From: Aldehydirespirator sp963662645
Lineage (GTDB): Bacteria; Actinomycetota; Acidimicrobiia; Acidimicrobiales; Aldehydirespiratoraceae
Assembly (NCBI GenBank): GCA_963662645.2
Contig: OY759762.1
Coordinates: forward strand, 1,302,001 to 1,366,000
Direction: 5' to 3'
Length of the DNA stretch: 64,000 nucleotides
In this document: positions 34,680 through 43,468 of the stretch, one piece after another
Layout: the number at the start of each line of letters is the position of its first letter
How positions within the stretch are numbered: the first letter of the stretch is position 1
The notes under the pieces: generated by a model
Told to the model about the DNA's origin: nothing
What the model saw: only the letters and a program-made list of their open reading frames with translations
The model's database searches: none
Translations under genes and position numbers: made by a program

Positions 34680-34838
34680 TCACGCGCCCGTGACTCCTGC
34701 CTTCGACTTGCGGTAGTTGTCCTTGAACGTCTTCGGCAGGGAGCTGTCGGGCCCCTTCGCCAGTTCGTCGTACCAGGCCGACAGCTCCTCCCGCTTCTGC
34801 TCTATGGTGAAGGGCTGCCCTGCCTTGGCGCACTGCAT
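34680..34838 (-). CDS. Hypothetical protein, 52 aa
   Basis: MQCAKAGQPFTIEQKREELS, then AWYDELAKGPDSSLPKTFKD. Well-balanced, soluble, helical. A GAGGTGA ribosome-binding site lies a few bases upstream. Transcribed away from the DUF222-HNH gene; the shared 90-bp gap is AT-rich (with ATATC-TCTC-GATAT) and probably holds divergent promoters. No family recognised. Confidence 0.4.
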   Translation of the reverse strand: MQCAKAGQPFTIEQKREELSAWYDELAKGPDSSLPKTFKDNYRKSKAGVTGA

Positions 34839-34928
34839 CCACCCGACTCACCTCTTCCGACTATATCTCTCGATATTTTCAGTCTAAATCCTTCATTGTT
34901 GTCATACCCCTGTGGCAGGATGGGGACC

Positions 34929-36338
34929 ATGCTCATGAAGGCGCTGGATCGCATCGACGCCGACCTCGGAGGCGTGCTGCAACAGATCAACTCCGGGCGG
35001 GCCGCGGCCTCGGAACTGCGGTCGGCGCTGGGTGCGTTCAAGTCGATCAACGCCAAGCTCGCGGCCGCGCAGATTCGTGCCGCGGCGGCGATCGCGGCTA
35101 CGGAGCGCCACGGCGACGGCGGCACCGGCGTGCTTCGCAGCCACTCCGGGCTGTCACGGCGAGAGGCTGCGGGCCGGGTCAAGACAGCCGACACGCTCCA
35201 GAGCATGCCTAACGTGCTGGATGCGGTGGAGAGCGGTCGCGTCTCCTTCGCCAATGCGGCCGAGTTGGCCAAAGCCAGCGACAAGACCAGCGCAGACGCC
35301 GTGCAGGCCGACGCCGCGCTATTGGACAAGGCCCGCTCGATGCCCGAGGACCAGTTCGCCCGGGAGGCCCGCCGGTGGACCGCTCAGCACCAAGCCGACG
35401 GCGGCGAGGCCGACTATGCCCGGTGCCGCGCCAAGCGCAGCGTGCGCATGTGGAAAGGCGACGACGGCATGACTCACCTGAGGGGCGAGTTCGACCCTGA
35501 GACCGGGGCTCGCATCCGCAGCCGCCTCGAGGCCGAGGCCCTGAGCCAGTACCGCGCCGACAAGAAGCTAGCCGGTGCGGGCAAGACGGGTCGGACCTTC
35601 GAGCAGTGCCGTGCCGACGCGCTCGAACACCTCGTCGCGGCCGGGAGCGCGGGCGCCGACAAGTCCGCCGGGCGGGTTCGCTCGGTAGCGGACATTGTCA
35701 TCAGTGCCACCGTCAGCGACGATCCTGAGCACCCGGTCACCGCGGGCGAGATCGTTGGGACGGGCCCCATCCCGCAGTCCGTGCTGGAACGGATGCTGTG
35801 CAATGCCTCAGTGACCGGGGTGCTCTTCAGCGGCAGCGGCAAGGCACTGTGGTGCGGGCGGACCAGATACCGCCCCACCGACGGCCAGATGAAGGCCCTC
35901 ATCGAGCGCGATGGGGGCTGCGTCGGCTGCGGCGCGGACCCCTCGCGCTGCGAGGCCCACCACATCGACCCGTGGGCCCGCGGCGGGCGCACCGACATCG
36001 ACAACCTCGTGCTGCTGTGCTGGTACTGCCACCGCAAGGTCCACCACAACGACTGGCAAGTCACCCATCGGCACGGACGCCTAACCATCGAGCCTCCCGA
36101 ACGCGTCGCCCACGGACCCGCCCGCGCGCCGGACCTGCCGCACCGCGCGGGCTCCCCGCTGACCCACCGCGGTGCCAGAACACGACCCACGCACGATCCG
36201 GCTGGAGATGCCTACCGATCCAGCCGGGCTCAACAGCAACGCGAGCGAGCGGCCCCTGACCCTGAGTGCCGGTCCGAGAAGCCGCTACCCGAGAGGCGGC
36301 AGAACAACACTCTGTTTGCCTTCGGACCTTCTCCATAG
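34929..36338 (+). CDS. DUF222 / HNH endonuclease domain protein
   Basis: 469 aa. N-terminal DUF222 (REY13E12-repeat type) region of alpha helices (residues about 1-300: LSRREAAGRVKTADTL, RAKRSVRMWKGDDGMTHLRG) and a C-terminal HNH nuclease with CVGCGADPSRCEAHHIDPWA, TDIDNLVLLCWYCHRKVHH. The zinc-binding CxxC pairs and catalytic His-His are intact. These proteins are abundant in actinobacterial genomes and behave like mobile or homing elements; their function is not established. A disordered Arg-rich tail follows. I start at the ATG at 34929; the frame opens at 34896. Confidence 0.88.
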   Translation: MLMKALDRIDADLGGVLQQINSGRAAASELRSALGAFKSINAKLAAAQIRAAAAIAATERHGDGGTGVLRSHSGLSRREAAGRVKTADTLQSMPNVLDAVESGRVSFANAAELAKASDKTSADAVQADAALLDKARSMPEDQFAREARRWTAQHQADGGEADYARCRAKRSVRMWKGDDGMTHLRGEFDPETGARIRSRLEAEALSQYRADKKLAGAGKTGRTFEQCRADALEHLVAAGSAGADKSAGRVRSVADIVISATVSDDPEHPVTAGEIVGTGPIPQSVLERMLCNASVTGVLFSGSGKALWCGRTRYRPTDGQMKALIERDGGCVGCGADPSRCEAHHIDPWARGGRTDIDNLVLLCWYCHRKVHHNDWQVTHRHGRLTIEPPERVAHGPARAPDLPHRAGSPLTHRGARTRPTHDPAGDAYRSSRAQQQRERAAPDPECRSEKPLPERRQNNTLFAFGPSP

Positions 36339-36369
36339 AGGCGGCGCGGTACGGTGACAACACCTCGCG

Positions 36370-37434
36370 GTGCGGTCCTTTGCGCGCAATCTTGATATGA
36401 TAATCTCCACGGGGTGTTGGATTGCGGGGGTGCGGGGAGTGGGGGGAGTGCGAGGCGCCGAGGCCGCGATGGCGGCGTTGCGTTGGCCTGACGGCGTGGC
36501 CTGCGCGAGTTGTGGCAGCACCGAAGTCATCCGGACGAAGGGGCGGTCGGTGCCGGGCTGGCGTTGCCGCCGATGCCGGCGCTATTTCACTGTCACCAGC
36601 GGCACGGCCCTTCACGCCTCCAAGCTTGCGCTGGCCGATTGGGAGACGGCCGCGCATGCCACCGATGACAGTCCCGCGGGCGTGGCTGCGCTGTTGGGTG
36701 TGTCTGCTGTCACGGCCCGGCGGGTCAGCGGTGCTCTTCGTTCTGTGGGCATCCCGCCCGGGGAGGGTCGTCTTGCCGGGATATTGGCCATGCCCCCAGT
36801 GTCCCGGCAGGCACCGGCGCCGCCCGGCAGCGTCGATCCCCTCGCTGGGAGTCCGGAGGCTCACCGGCGGATCCTTGCTGCGTTGCGGGTCCGGTTCGGG
36901 GGAGCGACCGCCGCGCTCACCGCCAAGGACAGCGGCGTGTCAGTCAGCCACACGCGCCGGTGTCTGCGCCGCTTGGAGAGCGAGGGCTTCGTGCGGTGCC
37001 GCAACGCCCGAATACCGTGGGGATACCGGCATCGCACCGTTCGCCTCTGGGAGCTGAGGCTCACCGACAAGACGCTCGACGCTCTGCCGCGGCTGCCGTG
37101 GCGCCCAGCCTCAGGCGAGCGCTCTGCCCGGGTTCCGCCGGAGTACTGGTGGTTGTTCTGGTCGAGCACCAGCGCCGCGGACCTGCGCCTCCCAGATGAC
37201 AGTCTGCAAGTAGCGGGGACGCTCGTCGGCGGGCCCGACTTCCGGGCGCGGGCATGGGCGCTGAACTGCCTGCCGGTCGAGGCGCTGGCCCAGCTGCGAA
37301 CGATGCGCGGCTACGACACCGGTGACATAGCCGAGATGCTCGATTCCGCCGTCGCCGAGCGCGGCGGCGGCCGCATGGGACGCCACGCCGTCGGCCGGCC
37401 TGAAGATCCGGCCCTCGTCGAGCCTCGTGTCTGA
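36370..37434 (+). CDS. Zinc-ribbon/winged-helix protein, probable antitoxin of AbiEii pair
   Basis: 354 aa from the first GTG; real start may be a GTG at 36430-36448. Order: transposase-type zinc ribbon like IS1595 (LRWPDGVACASCGS with C45/C48, then WRCRRCRRYFTVTSGTALH with C66/C69); a helix-turn-helix AALLGVSAVTARRVSGAL; a second winged helix with VSVSHTRRCLRRLESEGFV (about 163-220); and a C-terminal domain starting PPEYWWLFWSS and holding ALNCLPVEALAQLRTMRGYD. There is no transposase catalytic domain. The stop overlaps the start of the nucleotidyltransferase by 8 bp. The role as DNA-binding antitoxin is inferred from that coupling. Confidence 0.65.
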   Translation: MRSFARNLDMIISTGCWIAGVRGVGGVRGAEAAMAALRWPDGVACASCGSTEVIRTKGRSVPGWRCRRCRRYFTVTSGTALHASKLALADWETAAHATDDSPAGVAALLGVSAVTARRVSGALRSVGIPPGEGRLAGILAMPPVSRQAPAPPGSVDPLAGSPEAHRRILAALRVRFGGATAALTAKDSGVSVSHTRRCLRRLESEGFVRCRNARIPWGYRHRTVRLWELRLTDKTLDALPRLPWRPASGERSARVPPEYWWLFWSSTSAADLRLPDDSLQVAGTLVGGPDFRARAWALNCLPVEALAQLRTMRGYDTGDIAEMLDSAVAERGGGRMGRHAVGRPEDPALVEPRV

Positions 37435-38149
37435 GATCGACAGCTACCGCGATGTCCTGTCGCCGCAGATGCGGGCGGCGTGGCCCGTCGTCGCGTCCGC
37501 CGCCGCACGGCTCCAGGGCAGTCTCGTCGGAGGGACCGCCCTGACCTTGACCCTGCGTCACCGCCAGTCCTTCGATCTGGACTTCTTGGTGAGCGAGGAG
37601 TTCTCAGGGGCTCATCTGTTCCGCCGGCTGAACGGGCTGACGGATCTTCCCTGCGACTTGGAAGCGGCAGAGACGGACTCCATGCACGCCCGGGTCGGCG
37701 GCGTCGTGGTGCAGGTCTTCCGCCAGCCCTGGAGGGGAGCCAATCCGGGCTTCCTTCGCGAGCTTCGCAAACCGACGGTCATTGACGGGATGCGAGTGGC
37801 TTCTTTGCCTGACCTGCTAGCCACGAAGCTCGACGTGATCATGTACCGGCCCAAGCTGCGCGACTACATCGACATCGCAGCAATCGACAGGGACGGCCGC
37901 TACCGCATAGAAGACGGTCTGAGGTTCCACGCCGAACGCTACGGAGTCCCGCCACACGGCAGAGAGCCGGAACGGATCATCCGGCTGCTGATCAAACCAG
38001 GGCACCTGGAACCGGACCGCGTGTTCGCAGCCGAGCAACAGGAGACTCTGGAGTATCTGCGCTCCCGCGCCCAACAAGCGAGCACCGCTCTAGGGGCCTG
38101 GCGGGCAGCGCCCGGGAATCCGCCCGCCGGCGACCACCGGAGCAAGTGA
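37427..38149 (+). CDS. AbiEii/AbiGii-type nucleotidyltransferase, probable toxin
   Basis: 240 aa. The DNA polymerase beta-like core LVGGTALTLTLRHRQSFDLDF has the GG-(T/S) and D-x-D metal residues (G35, G36, D50, D52), and LPDLLATKLDVIMYRPKLRDYIDIAAI has the Lys/Arg/Asp set typical of the AbiEii family. These act as abortive-infection or type IV toxins by nucleotidylating targets such as tRNA. GTG start overlaps the preceding gene, as in toxin-antitoxin operons. Both partners appear intact. Confidence 0.8.
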   Translation: MSEIDSYRDVLSPQMRAAWPVVASAAARLQGSLVGGTALTLTLRHRQSFDLDFLVSEEFSGAHLFRRLNGLTDLPCDLEAAETDSMHARVGGVVVQVFRQPWRGANPGFLRELRKPTVIDGMRVASLPDLLATKLDVIMYRPKLRDYIDIAAIDRDGRYRIEDGLRFHAERYGVPPHGREPERIIRLLIKPGHLEPDRVFAAEQQETLEYLRSRAQQASTALGAWRAAPGNPPAGDHRSK

Positions 38150-38168
38150 CGCACCGCCCCTCTGCCAA

Positions 38169-39242
38169 GTGTCCGCTATAGGGTCGCGGGCTGTGGACGA
38201 GAGCAAGAAGATGCCGGCCTGGGCGAAGCGGGCGATCGTCTGGTTCTGGCTGGGAGCGCTGGGCGCCTTCTACGCGGTCGGGGTGGTGCGAGCGCTCAGG
38301 ACGCTGCTCGTGGTGCTGCTGGTGTCGCTGTTCGTGGCGTTCGCCCTGGAGCCAGCGGTGAACGCCATGGCTCAGCGGGGCGTTCGCCGGGGCCTGGGCA
38401 CGGCCATCGTGTTCGCTTTGGTGACCGCGATGGTGGCCGGCTTCTCGGCGGTAGTGGGCACGGCCCTCGCCTCCGAGACCACCTACCTGATCGACAACGC
38501 GCCGGAGTACATCGACGACATCGGGAGCTGGCTCGACGACACGCTGGGTATCGAGTTCGAGTTCGAGACGCTCAAGGACGAGTTCCTCGAAGGTGGCGGG
38601 CTCCAAGACCTGGCCAGCCGGTTCGCCGACGACGTCGTCAACGTGGGCACCACAGTGGTGAGCCTGCTGTTCCATCTGTTCACAGTGGGCCTGTTCACCT
38701 TCTACCTGGTGGCCGACGGCCCCAAGCTCCGCCGGATGGTGTCGACGCGGCTGAGCGAGCGCCAAGCCGCGGTCGTGACCGAGATCTGGGATCTGGCCAT
38801 GGAGAAGACCGGCGGCTACCTGTACTCCCGCACGATCCTGGCGGTGATCTCAGCCGTCGTGCACTGGGTCGCCTTCGTGCTGCTCGACGTGCCCTCACCG
38901 GTCGCGCTGGCCATGTGGGTGGGCGTCATGTCCCAGTTCATCCCCGCCATCGGCGCCTACGTGGCGGGGGTGCTGCCAGTGTTGGTGGCGCTGCTTCACG
39001 ATCCCAAGACCGGCCTGTGGGTCCTGATCGTGATCCTCGTCTACCAGCAGCTGGAGAACTACCTGCTCTCGCCCCGGATCACGGCCCACACCATGGAGAT
39101 CCACGTCGCGCTGGCCTTCGGCGCCGTGATCGCGGGTACTGCCCTATTAGGCATCGTCGGCGCGCTGCTGTCGCTTCCCGTCGCCGCCACCGCCCAAGCC
39201 TTCACAACCAGCTGGCTCGACCGCCGAGACGAGCACAACTAG
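38169..39242 (+). CDS. AI-2E family transporter (PerM/YdiK-like)
   Basis: 357 aa integral membrane protein. Three helices at the N-terminus (TLLVVLLVSLFVAFALEPAV), a soluble acidic segment (DDIGSWLDDTLGIEFEFETL), and a helical C-terminus with GVMSQFIPAIGAYVAGVLPV and QQLENYLLSPRITAHTMEIH, the family signature. Substrate unknown in this group. GTG start (38169 or 38193). It converges on rpsJ: the two stop codons overlap in one CTAG. Confidence 0.9.
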   Translation: MSAIGSRAVDESKKMPAWAKRAIVWFWLGALGAFYAVGVVRALRTLLVVLLVSLFVAFALEPAVNAMAQRGVRRGLGTAIVFALVTAMVAGFSAVVGTALASETTYLIDNAPEYIDDIGSWLDDTLGIEFEFETLKDEFLEGGGLQDLASRFADDVVNVGTTVVSLLFHLFTVGLFTFYLVADGPKLRRMVSTRLSERQAAVVTEIWDLAMEKTGGYLYSRTILAVISAVVHWVAFVLLDVPSPVALAMWVGVMSQFIPAIGAYVAGVLPVLVALLHDPKTGLWVLIVILVYQQLENYLLSPRITAHTMEIHVALAFGAVIAGTALLGIVGALLSLPVAATAQAFTTSWLDRRDEHN

Positions 39243-39559
39243 GCCTGTTGGACCTTCAGCTCTATGTCTACGCCGGCGGGGACTTCTAGGCGCTGGAGGG
39301 TGTCCACCGTCTTCTTGGACGGCTCGAGGATGTCGAGCAGCCGCTTGTGGATGTGCATCTCGAAGTGCTCGCGGGAGTCCTTGTCCTTGAAGGGGGACCG
39401 CACCACGGTGTAGCGGTGCTTCTCGGTGGGCAGCGGCACCGGCCCGCTGAAGCTCGCCTGGGTGCGCTTGACCGTCTCGACGATCTTCTTGGTGGACTGG
39501 TCGAGGATCTCGTGGTCGTAGGCCTTCAGCCTGATCCGAACCCTGTGCTTGGCCGCCAC
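39239..39559 (-). CDS. rpsJ: 30S ribosomal protein S10
   Basis: 106 aa from a GTG start. RIRLKAYDHEILDQSTKKIVE, GPVPLPTEKHRYTVVRSPF, MHIHKRLLDILEPS. It follows tuf but is cut off from rplC by the inserted plus-strand genes, so S10 is now the last gene of the str unit. Stop codon overlaps that of the AI-2E transporter. Confidence 0.98.
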   Translation of the reverse strand: MAAKHRVRIRLKAYDHEILDQSTKKIVETVKRTQASFSGPVPLPTEKHRYTVVRSPFKDKDSREHFEMHIHKRLLDILEPSKKTVDTLQRLEVPAGVDIELKVQQA

Positions 39560-39575
39560 CGCGAAACCCCCGCCC

Positions 39576-39611
39576 CTACTTGATGATCTGGTCGCGCCCG
39601 CGAGTCCGCAC
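39576..39611 (-). other. Mini-ORF ending in a copy of the tuf 3' end (11 codons)
   Basis: VRTRGRDQIIK. It starts 2 bp after the tuf stop, and its end AGATCATCAAGTAG is a 14-bp exact copy of the end of tuf (KIIK-stop). It stops 16 bp before the rpsJ GTG. Confidence 0.5.
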
Positions 39612-39613
39612 GA

Positions 39614-40801
39614 CTACTTGATGATCTTGATGACCGAGCCCGCGCCCACCGTGCGGCCGCCCTCGCGGATGGCGAAACGCAGCCCCTCGTCCATGGCGAT
39701 GGGGCTGATCAGATCGACGTGCATGACCGTGTTGTCGCCGGGCATGCACATCTCGATGCCTTCGGGCAGGGTGATCGTGCCGGTCACGTCGGTGGTGCGG
39801 AAGTAGAACTGGGGCCGGTAGTTGGAGAAGAACGGCTTGTGCCGGCCGCCCTCCTCCTTGCTGAGCACATACACCTGGGCCTCGAACTCGGTGTGAGGTG
39901 TGATGCTCTTGGGTGCGGCCAGCACCTGGCCCCGCTGCACCTCCTTCTTGTCGATGCCGCGCAGCAGGGCGCCGATGTTGTCGCCGGCCTCGCCCCGGTC
40001 GAGGATCTTGCGGAACATCTCCACGCCGGTGCAGGTGGTCTCCCGGGTCTCCCGCAGGCCGACGATCTCGACCTTGTGGCCGGTCTCGACCACGCCCTGC
40101 TCGACCCGGCCGGTCACCACAGTGCCGCGGCCGGTGATGGAGAACACGTCCTCGATCGGCATCAGGAACGGCTTGTCTACATCGCGCTCGGGGGTGGGCA
40201 CGTAGTCGTCCACGGCTTCCATGAGCTCAAGGACCTGCTGGGCGGCCTCCTCGTCGCCGTCGAGGGCCTTGAGGGCCGACACACCGATCACGGGCGTGTC
40301 ATCGCCGGGGAACTCGTATTCGTCGAGCAGCTCCCGGACCTCGAGCTCGACCAGCTCGAGGATCTCCTCGTCGTCGACCATGTCCACCTTGTTGAGGGCC
40401 ACCACGATCTTGGGAACGCCCACCTGGCGGGCCAGCAGCACATGCTCGCGGGTCTGGGGCATGGGACCGTCGGCAGCCGAGACGACCAGGATGGCGCCGT
40501 CCACCTGGGCCGCCCCGGTGATCATGTTCTTGATGTAGTCGGCGTGACCTGGCATGTCGACGTGCGCGTAGTGCCGGTTGCCGGTCTCGTACTCGACGTG
40601 GGCGACGTTGATGGTGATGCCGCGCTCGCGCTCTTCGGGGGCGTTGTCGATCTTGTCGAACTCGGTGAACTGGGTCCCATCGATGCGGTCGGACAGCACC
40701 TTCGTGATGGCGGCTGTCAGCGTGGTCTTGCCGTGATCGATATGGCCCATCGTCCCCACGTTGACGTGGGGCTTGGTCCGCTCGAACTGCTCCTTGGCCA
40801 T
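39614..40801 (-). CDS. tuf: Elongation factor Tu
   Basis: 395 aa; delivers aminoacyl-tRNA. GTPase motifs GHIDHGKTTLT, DMPGHADYIKNMI, NKVDMVDD; effector region RGITINVAHVEYET; domain 2/3 motifs GRGTVVTGRVEQG and HKPFFSNYRPQFYFRTTDVTG. The ATG at 40801 gives the normal MAKEQFERTKPHVNVGT start. Confidence 0.98.
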   Translation of the reverse strand: MAKEQFERTKPHVNVGTMGHIDHGKTTLTAAITKVLSDRIDGTQFTEFDKIDNAPEERERGITINVAHVEYETGNRHYAHVDMPGHADYIKNMITGAAQVDGAILVVSAADGPMPQTREHVLLARQVGVPKIVVALNKVDMVDDEEILELVELEVRELLDEYEFPGDDTPVIGVSALKALDGDEEAAQQVLELMEAVDDYVPTPERDVDKPFLMPIEDVFSITGRGTVVTGRVEQGVVETGHKVEIVGLRETRETTCTGVEMFRKILDRGEAGDNIGALLRGIDKKEVQRGQVLAAPKSITPHTEFEAQVYVLSKEEGGRHKPFFSNYRPQFYFRTTDVTGTITLPEGIEMCMPGDNTVMHVDLISPIAMDEGLRFAIREGGRTVGAGSVIKIIK

Positions 40802-40841
40802 GGGTGCTTCCTCTTGTGGTCGGTTGGTTGAGGACTTCGGA

Positions 40842-42926
40842 TCACTCGCCGCGTACGCGAGCGACGATCTCGGATTGGACGCTCGCGGGGGTGGGCTGGT
40901 ACGAGTCGAACTGCATCGTGTACGTCGCTCGCCCCTGCGTGCGCGACCGAAGGTCGGTACTGTATCCGAACATCTCCGCAAGTGGCACTTGCGCGCCTAT
41001 CACTTGGTTGCTTCCCCGCCGCTCGGTGCCGCGCACCTGGCCGCGGCGCGAGTTGAGGTCGCCGACGACATCGCCGAGGTAGTCGTCGGGAGTGACGATC
41101 TCCACCGACATCACCGGCTCGAGCAGGACGGGCCTCGCTTTGGCCGCCACCTCGCGGAACCAGCCGCCGCCCGCGATCTTGAAGGCCATCTCCGAGGAGT
41201 CCACGTCGTGGGTGCGGCCGTCGGTGAGCGTGACCTTCACGTCCACCGTCGGGAAGCCGGCCAGCACGCCGTTGCTCATCGCCTCGGCGATGCCGTCGTC
41301 GACCGGCTTGATGAACTCGCGGGGAATGGCGCCGGCGCGTATGGTGCTCTCGAAGACGTACTGGCCGCCCGGGTTGGGCTCGATGGTGGCGGTGACCACC
41401 GCGAACTGGCCCGACCCGCCCGTCTGCTTCTTGTGCACGAACGTGTGGTCGGCCACCGCCGCGGACAGGGTCTCACGGTACGCCACCTGGGGTTTGCCGA
41501 CGTTGGCCCGCACATTGAACTCCCGCAGCATGCGGTCCACCAGCACCTCCAGGTGGAGCTCGCCCATGCCGGCGATGATGGTCTGTGCGGTGTCGGCGTC
41601 GGTGCGCACCCGGAATGTCGGGTCCTCCTCGGACAGGGCCGCCAGCGCCTTGGACATCTTGTCCTGATCGGCCTTCGACCTCGGCTCCACGGCCACATCG
41701 ATGACCGGGTCGGGAAAGTTGAGGTCCTCCAAGGCGATGACGTGGGCGGGATCGCACAGCGTGTCGCCGGTGCGGCAATCCTTGAGCCCGATGGCCGCGG
41801 CGATGTCGCCCGCGGCCGCCGAGTCCAGGTCGACACGGTCGTTGGCGTGCATCTCGAGGATGCGGCCGATCCGCTCGGTGCGGCCGGTGCGGGTGTTGAG
41901 CACCTGGGCGCCCTTGGCCAACGTGCCGCTGTAGACGCGGAAGTAGGTCAACTTGCCCACATGGGGGTCGGTGGCGATCTTGAACGCCAGCGCGGCCAGC
42001 GGCTCGGAATCGTCGGCAGACCGGTTGGCCTCGGCACCCGAGCGGGGCTCGGTGCCGGTCACCGCGGGCACGTCGCTGGGCGACGGCAGGTAGTCGATAA
42101 CCGCGTCCAGCAGGGCCTGCACCCCCTTGTTCTTGAAGGCGGAGCCGTTGAGGACCGGAACCAGGCCGCCGCTGATGGTGCCGGCCCGGATGGCCGCAGA
42201 GATCTCCTCCGGGCTGATCTCGGAGTCCTCGAGGAACTTCTCGAGCAGGGTCTCGTCGTAGTCCGAGAGCGTCTCCAGCAGGTCGTGGCGGTAGAGCTCG
42301 GCCTCGTCGGCCATCTCGTCGGGCACCTCGGTCTCGGTCCATGTCACGCCGAGGTCCTCGCCCGACCAGATGCGGGCCCTCATGCGCACCAGGTCGACGA
42401 TGCCCCGGTAGTCGGACTCGGCCCCGATGGGGAGTTGCACCACTGCGACGCGCTCGGTCAGGCGCTCGCGGATCGAATCGAGCACGAGATGGAAGTCGGC
42501 CCCGGTGCGGTCCATCTTGTTGACGAAGCAGAGCCGGGGAACGCCGTAGCGGTCGGCCTGACGCCACACCGTCTCGGTCTGGGGCTCCACCCCGGCCACG
42601 CCGTCGAACACGGCCACCGCACCGTCGAGCACGCGCAGCGAGCGCTCCACCTCGACTGTGAAGTCGACATGGCCAGGCGTGTCGATGATGTTGATCCGGT
42701 GGTCGCGCCAGACGCAGTGGGTGGCCGCCGAGGTGATGGTGATGCCCCGCTCCTGCTCTTGGGCCATCCAGTCCATGGTGGCGGCGCCGTCGTGGACCTC
42801 GCCGATCTTGTAATTTCGGCCCGTGTAGTAGAGGATCCGCTCGGTGGTCGTGGTCTTGCCCGCGTCGATGTGGGCCATGATCCCGATGTTCCGGGTCCTG
42901 GACAGGGGGTATCGCTCGTCAGCCAT
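40842..42926 (-). CDS. fusA: Elongation factor G
   Basis: 694 aa translocase GTPase. G domain: IMAHIDAGKTTTTERIL, ITITSAATHCVWRDH, DTPGHVDFTVEVERSL, NKMDRTGADF. Domain IV/V motifs GMGELHLEVLVDRM and the late RGQVRGTERRG. 39 bp upstream of tuf. Confidence 0.98.
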   Translation of the reverse strand: MADERYPLSRTRNIGIMAHIDAGKTTTTERILYYTGRNYKIGEVHDGAATMDWMAQEQERGITITSAATHCVWRDHRINIIDTPGHVDFTVEVERSLRVLDGAVAVFDGVAGVEPQTETVWRQADRYGVPRLCFVNKMDRTGADFHLVLDSIRERLTERVAVVQLPIGAESDYRGIVDLVRMRARIWSGEDLGVTWTETEVPDEMADEAELYRHDLLETLSDYDETLLEKFLEDSEISPEEISAAIRAGTISGGLVPVLNGSAFKNKGVQALLDAVIDYLPSPSDVPAVTGTEPRSGAEANRSADDSEPLAALAFKIATDPHVGKLTYFRVYSGTLAKGAQVLNTRTGRTERIGRILEMHANDRVDLDSAAAGDIAAAIGLKDCRTGDTLCDPAHVIALEDLNFPDPVIDVAVEPRSKADQDKMSKALAALSEEDPTFRVRTDADTAQTIIAGMGELHLEVLVDRMLREFNVRANVGKPQVAYRETLSAAVADHTFVHKKQTGGSGQFAVVTATIEPNPGGQYVFESTIRAGAIPREFIKPVDDGIAEAMSNGVLAGFPTVDVKVTLTDGRTHDVDSSEMAFKIAGGGWFREVAAKARPVLLEPVMSVEIVTPDDYLGDVVGDLNSRRGQVRGTERRGSNQVIGAQVPLAEMFGYSTDLRSRTQGRATYTMQFDSYQPTPASVQSEIVARVRGE

Positions 42927-42947
42927 GGCTCGAACTGAACGGCGCGT

Positions 42948-43418
42948 CTACCAGCGGTAGTGCGCGAAGGCCTTGTTCGACTCGGCCATCTTCTGCAGGT
43001 CCTCGCGCCGCTTCACGGACGCTCCGACTCCGTTGCCGGCGTCCAGCAGCTCGTTGGCCAGCCGCTCGGCCATGGTGTGCTCCCGGCGGCCGCGGGCGTA
43101 CGACACGATCCAGCGAACCGCGAGCGTGGTGGCCCGGCGGGGTCTGACCTCCACCGGCACCTGGTAGGTGGCGCCGCCCACCCTCCGGCTGCGCACCTCG
43201 AGCTGCGGGCGGACGTTGTCGACGGCACGCTTGAGAGTGGACACCGGCTCGGCGTCCGTCTTGTCCTCCACGATGGCCAGCGCGTCATAGACGATGCGCT
43301 CAGCCAGGCTGCGCTTGCCCCGTTGCAGCACCTTGTTGATCATCTGCGTCACCAGCAGCGACCGGTAGATCGGGTCGGGCTGAAGCTCGCGGCGGGTCGC
43401 CGGTCCCTTGCGCGGCAT
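42948..43418 (-). CDS. rpsG: 30S ribosomal protein S7
   Basis: 156 aa. MPRKGPATRRELQPDPIYRS, NKVLQRGKRSLAERIVYDAL, VEVRPRRATTLAVRWIVSYAR are typical. S7 nucleates the small-subunit head and autoregulates the str operon in E. coli. Preceded by a mini-ORF starting VPRE. Confidence 0.98.
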   Translation of the reverse strand: MPRKGPATRRELQPDPIYRSLLVTQMINKVLQRGKRSLAERIVYDALAIVEDKTDAEPVSTLKRAVDNVRPQLEVRSRRVGGATYQVPVEVRPRRATTLAVRWIVSYARGRREHTMAERLANELLDAGNGVGASVKRREDLQKMAESNKAFAHYRW

Positions 43419-43419
43419 G

Positions 43420-43467
43420 TCAGGCGCCCCTCACCAAGCCGCAGCGGCTGAGAAACTCGCGCGGCAC
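43420..43467 (-). other. Mini-ORF resembling the S7 start, between rpsL and rpsG (15 codons)
   Basis: VPREFLSRCGLVRGA. It starts 1 nt after the rpsL stop with CTGACGTGCCGCGCGAG, against CTGACATGCCGCGCAAG at the rpsG start, and stops 1 nt before the rpsG ATG (TGACATG), the same geometry as before rpsD. Confidence 0.65.
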
Positions 43468-43468
43468 G

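Noticed and set aside
36370..37434. Calling the zinc-ribbon gene a transposase
   Set aside because: Only the N-terminal zinc ribbon resembles IS1595 transposases; no DDE domain or inverted repeats follow, and it overlaps the nucleotidyltransferase gene.
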